Assembly: GCA_914767715.1 (NCBI GenBank)
Contig: OU612069.1
Location: forward strand, 26,783,387-26,843,386
Length of the DNA: 60,000 nt
Source of the DNA: Membranipora membranacea
Taxonomy: Eukaryota; Bryozoa; Gymnolaemata; Cheilostomatida; Membraniporidae
Direction: 5' to 3'
Shown: positions 58,101 to 60,000 of the stretch, one piece after another
Position numbering within the stretch: the first letter of the stretch is position 1
How the letters are laid out: every line of letters starts with the position of its first letter
The notes under the pieces: generated by a model
Told to the model about the DNA's origin: nothing
The model's database searches: none
What the model saw: the letters and a program-made list of their open reading frames with translations, nothing else
Position numbers and translations under genes: made by a program

Positions 58101-60000
58101 AAAATGACTGTGATGTGATATCCTGGGATCCTAACACATTTCATGCTGAACTTGCCACTTTTAATGTTAATTTAGGTTGATAACTAGAAAGATAGGTTTG
58201 AGGTATGTAACAATGTGCAGGCTGATGATGTTTGTATGACTTTGGATTCTAGACTAGACCAATATGGCTTCTATATGGTATGATATGGGGATTACCACTG
58301 TATGTTTCTAACTTTATAGTTTGGGTTTGGATGCCGCTTTACCGTGACCTAGCTTGTTAGGAGAAAAATGCTTTCATTGGCCACCTGACTAAGCTAAGTT
58401 TAAAGCATCGCGACAACAATATCAGAGCCATCATGCAAGTCAGATGCAACCCCTAAAAGGCGACCTGTATTCATACCCGATCCAAATTAGCAAGGAGCAA
58501 GATGGAAGCATTATGGATTTTCTTATCCAAGCATCAGAAATCAGTCCGCCAATGAAGGAGCCGACATAAATCACAGTGAAAGAAAATATGTGGATCACCG
58601 TCACCCTACAAAGATATATAAGAGTATGTTCATTCGGTATATGATTATTGACATTGAAGGCTCTGGGGAGTATCTAACTTCAATATATAGATTATTTATG
58701 CTTTTTGACGTATTTGTGACCAACCTGTGAGGAAAAATGACCTGAAGCAGAAGTGCTGATTTTGTTTATTAGATAATTTTCATTTCGGAATCCAATTCAG
58801 TCTGCTAGAAAAAAATGTTTGCTTGCTCAAACTGAACCAAAAGCCCTGTAAATCTATTCTAAGAATTTTTGACAATGACACTTTGTCTATGTCAAATTTA
58901 TTTCTCTGTTTACTTCTATGGATTGCATTCGGATATTATTTCTAGCATTCATAACCCTGATAATCAACTATTCAATTTTCTCTTTACCGATGTTTAGTGC
59001 CTTTATATGTTTTAATATGAGAATTCAGCAAATAAAATACAGATATAAAATGGCTGGAAGGGAACGAACCATAAGTTGTAAATAAAGTTGACGGTGGAAA
59101 ATTTATTTGCTTGATTAAAAATACCACCTTAAATTATCCGCTTCAAGCCCTGATATATACTTAATTATACTGATATATACTTTATAATTATACTGATATA
59201 TAATTATACTGATATATACTGAATTCATATCAATGGCTTCAAGTTATATTGACTTTAGTACTTTAGACTGATTTTGGTGATTATGAGGTTATGTTTGAGA
59301 TTAAGATTGACTGCTGTACCAAAATCCTTAGTGTGATTAGCCAACACAACAAGGAAGTTTTAAAATAACATTAACTAGATTACATACTGATATTCTTGTC
59401 TTTTCTAGTGTCTGCAAGGCACACATTATTGTATAACCCACTTCAGCGCTTGAGAAATTATTTCTCAATGAAATTCATGCAAATCCAAGGCACCATGGAC
59501 TAGGCTGTGAACAAGGAGGGGGTTTGGAACTGAAAGGAGTTTAGCATGAAAAGGCAGTGGAATTGTTTGATTGACAAAGATTGATCCACTTGCATAAATG
59601 TTGCACCGCTTCGCTAAAAGAAAAACCCTTGCACTTGTTTTGATGTACAGCCAGCCGACAATACAGAGCTAAACCTGAAGGGTTAGTTTCTAGATCTCAG
59701 CCTCTAACCAACAAACAATGAGTTTTACTAGGAATGTAACTCCTAGGCAGCAAAAACACGGGTGACTCTTACTGAGTCAAAAGACTGCATAGTCCACAAT
59801 TTTAAACCCAGCTCATTCAAGAATAAGCCTTAGGGTATAAAACTGTAGGTTGTTATGAAAATATGGTCAGCTTCTGTCCTCATTTTCCTCATTATTTTCT
59901 GTGCCCAGTTCTAGCAAGATTAAGTAAAGAATAGCTCGGTCTTACTCACCTTTGGATGAAGACAGTTTGCTGTGAGGTGTCAGTGTGAGCCATCAATGGA
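45960..60000 (-). CDS. POT/PTR2-family (SLC15-like) transporter, paralogue, N-terminus outside the window
   Basis: Exons on the minus strand: beyond 60000-59950, 58605-58477, 58013-57788, 57458-57224, 56980-56887, 56507-56342, 55903-55829, 52609-52324 and 46192-45960. All borders are GT-AG, phases agree at each junction and no exon has a stop, so the gene looks intact. Key blocks: GSFIGGLISDAWIRKSIML (PTR2 signature loop), QALIPALVGDQ, GIWRQAWKRR, FLSTALHRNGGDFPEYAV and APRSMQATAMG. Each aligns with the plus-strand gene at 24-38.7 kb, so these are paralogues arranged tail to tail. Compared with that gene, TM8-9 and TM10 are read from a single exon. The family moves peptides or other small solutes across membranes; substrate unknown. 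Two LTR elements sit in its last two introns. Confidence 0.85.
46685..50010 (+). pseudogene. Gypsy gag-pol remnant
   Basis: In order: a gag-like 110-residue frame (46685-47014). Two zinc-knuckle segments (47080-47220) that each lack at least one Cys (CGRYGGHDYKSC; CGDPSHMAKFF). A protease core VDTGADVTV (47350). RT with IRKATKYELKRMEKMGVIEK and AGMTLNKEKCVF (47572-48314), where the catalytic box reads MIYDILV and lacks one Asp. RNase H with TDAEKRYGQIEKEALAITWA (48640). Integrase with an HSGHQGMVKTYRRS zinc region, RMDNGPSYVS and HHHEANGLAKKSVETIKGL (49188-49691). Missing catalytic residues plus stops mean no activity. Confidence 0.85.
50319..50425. repeat. ~33 bp tandem repeat, three copies, inside the gypsy element
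   Basis: AGTGCGTAGTATTAGCCAGG followed by AAGGATAAAA recurs three times at about 33 bp spacing between integrase and the 3' LTR. Confidence 0.85.
50660..50843 (+). repeat. 3' LTR of the gypsy element
   Basis: Begins TGTAGGTTGCAGG and ends GAATACATTACA (TG...CA). 184 bp. Its last 30-35 bp match the 5' LTR remnant at 46471-46507; the rest of the 5' LTR is gone. Confidence 0.7.
50844..52323. other. Intron sequence of the paralogue
   Basis: AT-rich, no exon that would fit the phase of its neighbours was found, and no repeat array. Confidence 0.35.
52324..52609 (-). CDS. Paralogue exon 8+9 (TM8-TM10 in one exon)
   Basis: After the acceptor TTTTCGTAG the frame reads MKDYAIAQGTGLLAVPLIY, LLHRIVTGQVFCII and on to IAGSTYGFHYAT, ending at ACGA|GTAGGT in phase 1, which joins the last exon correctly. 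The first 172 nt equal exon 8 of the other gene and end at a surviving donor-like site (CAAG|GTTTGT), but the frame continues open through it. Confidence 0.65.
52682..53096 (-). repeat. LTR (3' LTR relative to the minus-strand gag)
   Basis: 415 bp. It differs from the other LTR by scattered substitutions and by an extra ~34 bp after ATTGATAC. It contains several copies of a ~33 bp unit with ACAAAAACAAAGC and GATGAAATGATGATG. Confidence 0.85.
53205..53278. repeat. ~15-16 bp tandem repeat near the 3' LTR
   Basis: TTCTTCCATCTGACTT is repeated four to five times with one-base length differences. Confidence 0.85.
53351..53623 (-). pseudogene. 3' remnant frame of the LTR element
   Basis: A 90-codon frame, hydrophilic, with KDQMVKLQKDNLTLERIF. 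Its place and composition suggest the stretch after protease where pol begins in relatives, but it holds no recognised domain. Confidence 0.35.
53771..55206 (-). pseudogene. Gag (SCAN-like) and protease start of the LTR element
   Basis: An ATG at 55206 opens a gag frame with a long charged coiled coil (repeats of the type KADQEAMELKVEADKEAMEL). It is cut by a stop at 55062-55060. Further on, DEMDSYLERFEWVAEG and FHLSQYLRGKA, then a frame change near 54500, then SPAQLHTRIMTYVQKWMEL and LAIHLRQNSYNNSADMC, a SCAN-like capsid segment of Gmr1-type gypsy elements. Zinc-knuckle cysteines follow near 54100-54000. The protease start is HATMIRDTGSS near 53780. Not able to move alone; whether other copies supply pol is unknown. 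Confidence 0.75.
55302..55675 (-). repeat. LTR (5' LTR relative to the minus-strand gag)
   Basis: 374 bp, TGTCACAAAATT... to ...AATTTGTGACA. Carries the same internal AAAACAAAGC/GATGAAATGATGATG units as its partner. Confidence 0.85.
55829..55903 (-). CDS. Paralogue exon 7 (variable linker)
   Basis: 75 nt, phase 0 at both ends, between TTTTCCTATCCAG and GTAGGT. Polar and acidic (EIDAEHNKSS... YTHINTE). It lies just upstream of an LTR element that fills the next intron. Confidence 0.65.
56342..56507 (-). CDS. Paralogue exon 6 (pre-TM7 and TM7)
   Basis: 166 nt with GFLSTALHRNGGDFPEYAV and a hydrophobic stretch ending in LMPSSYSISLLP; donor AAAT|GTAAGT matches the position of the donor in the other copy. 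Confidence 0.85.
56887..56980 (-). CDS. Paralogue exon 5 (loop after TM6)
   Basis: 94 nt, same length as its counterpart. Encodes RPDVSVIVDSVGIWRQAWKR, the best-conserved stretch between the two genes. Too short to stand out as an open frame. Confidence 0.9.
57224..57458 (-). CDS. Paralogue exon 4 (TM5-TM6)
   Basis: 235 nt beginning MTSRADVRKLYTLYYWLRKL after a TTTATTCAG acceptor, in the same place and phase as MREREALKPLYTLYFWFW in the other copy. TM6 is MALSAAIFVDVCTTLSTL. Confidence 0.85.
57788..58013 (-). CDS. Paralogue exon 3 (TM3 end, luminal loop, TM4, GDQ)
   Basis: 226 nt. GYLSGVLFELPHKLHC, then a loop with the possible glycosylation sites NIT and NCS, then TM4 ending QALIPALVGDQ at the donor CAG|GTACAG. 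Confidence 0.85.
58477..58605 (-). CDS. Paralogue exon 2 (TM2, PTR2 signature, start of TM3)
   Basis: 129 nt, same length and phase as its counterpart. Contains YVGSFIGGLISDAWIRKS, closer to the PTR2 signature than the plus copy. Acceptor CTTTGTAG, donor ATCGG|GTATGA. Confidence 0.85.
58606..59949. other. Intron 1 of the paralogue
   Basis: Holds a short tandem repeat at 59150-59222; otherwise nothing recognised. Confidence 0.4.
59150..59222. repeat. AT-rich ~20 bp tandem repeat
   Basis: The phrase AATTATACTGATATATA recurs about four times with variable spacing, in intron 1 of the paralogue. Confidence 0.75.
59950..60000 (-). CDS. Paralogue exon 1, 3' end only
   Basis: The last 51 bases of the window, read on the minus strand, encode MAHTDTSQQTVFIQ and end at CCAAAG|GTGAGT in phase 2, as exon 1 of the plus gene does. 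TM1 lies outside the window. Confidence 0.65.

Overview
This window is nuclear DNA from a multicellular animal, most likely an invertebrate. The evidence is: GT-AG introns of 0.1-6 kb, two 9-10 exon membrane transporter genes, importin-alpha exons, an EGF-like exon, and dense remains of animal-type transposons (P-like, MULE-like, foldback, gypsy-like, non-LTR, tRNA-derived SINEs). A sponge, cnidarian or echinoderm would fit, but the sequence alone does not settle it. No bacterial operon, CRISPR array or rRNA gene is visible.

Layout. Left third, 0-24 kb: a transposon graveyard. It holds a broken DDE-like transposase (0.8-2.2 kb, minus), an isolated EGF-like exon (4.9-5.1 kb, minus), a decayed P-element/THAP9-type transposase (5.8-6.6 kb, minus) and a 7.9 kb inverted-repeat-bounded segment (6.81-14.66 kb). 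A 3 kb near-palindromic element with a TAA target duplication is nested inside that segment. Then come several tandem repeats, a MULE-type transposase remnant (18.1-19.9 kb, minus) and a foldback element whose arms are arrays of a ~20 bp unit containing CTTGGCCCC.

Middle and right, 24-60 kb: two paralogous genes of the POT/PTR2 (SLC15-like) branch of the major facilitator superfamily, arranged tail to tail. The plus gene has ten exons from 24.35 to 38.75 kb. The minus gene runs from beyond the right edge to 45.96 kb, with nine exons seen. I rebuilt the exons from splice signals, reading-frame phase and the match between the copies. The first eight intron phases agree, and several exons have identical lengths (129, 94 and 172 nt, the last up to a retained donor-like site). 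The space between the two 3' ends holds two importin-alpha ARM-repeat exons and two non-LTR reverse transcriptase fragments in opposite orientation.

The introns of both transporter genes are loaded with mobile DNA: two nested foldback elements with minisatellite arms, a 2 kb TIR element with a 10 bp target duplication, a Harbinger-like deletion derivative, SINEs arranged head to head, small MITEs, a gypsy-type LTR element, and a second LTR element that kept gag and protease but lost the rest of pol.

The most unusual theme is the recurrence of foldback elements whose inverted arms consist of 16-20 bp tandem units, a different unit in each of four families. This recalls Drosophila FB and sea urchin TU elements. 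The transporter pair also appears to lack the proton-coupling ExxER motif in the one copy where that segment can be read.
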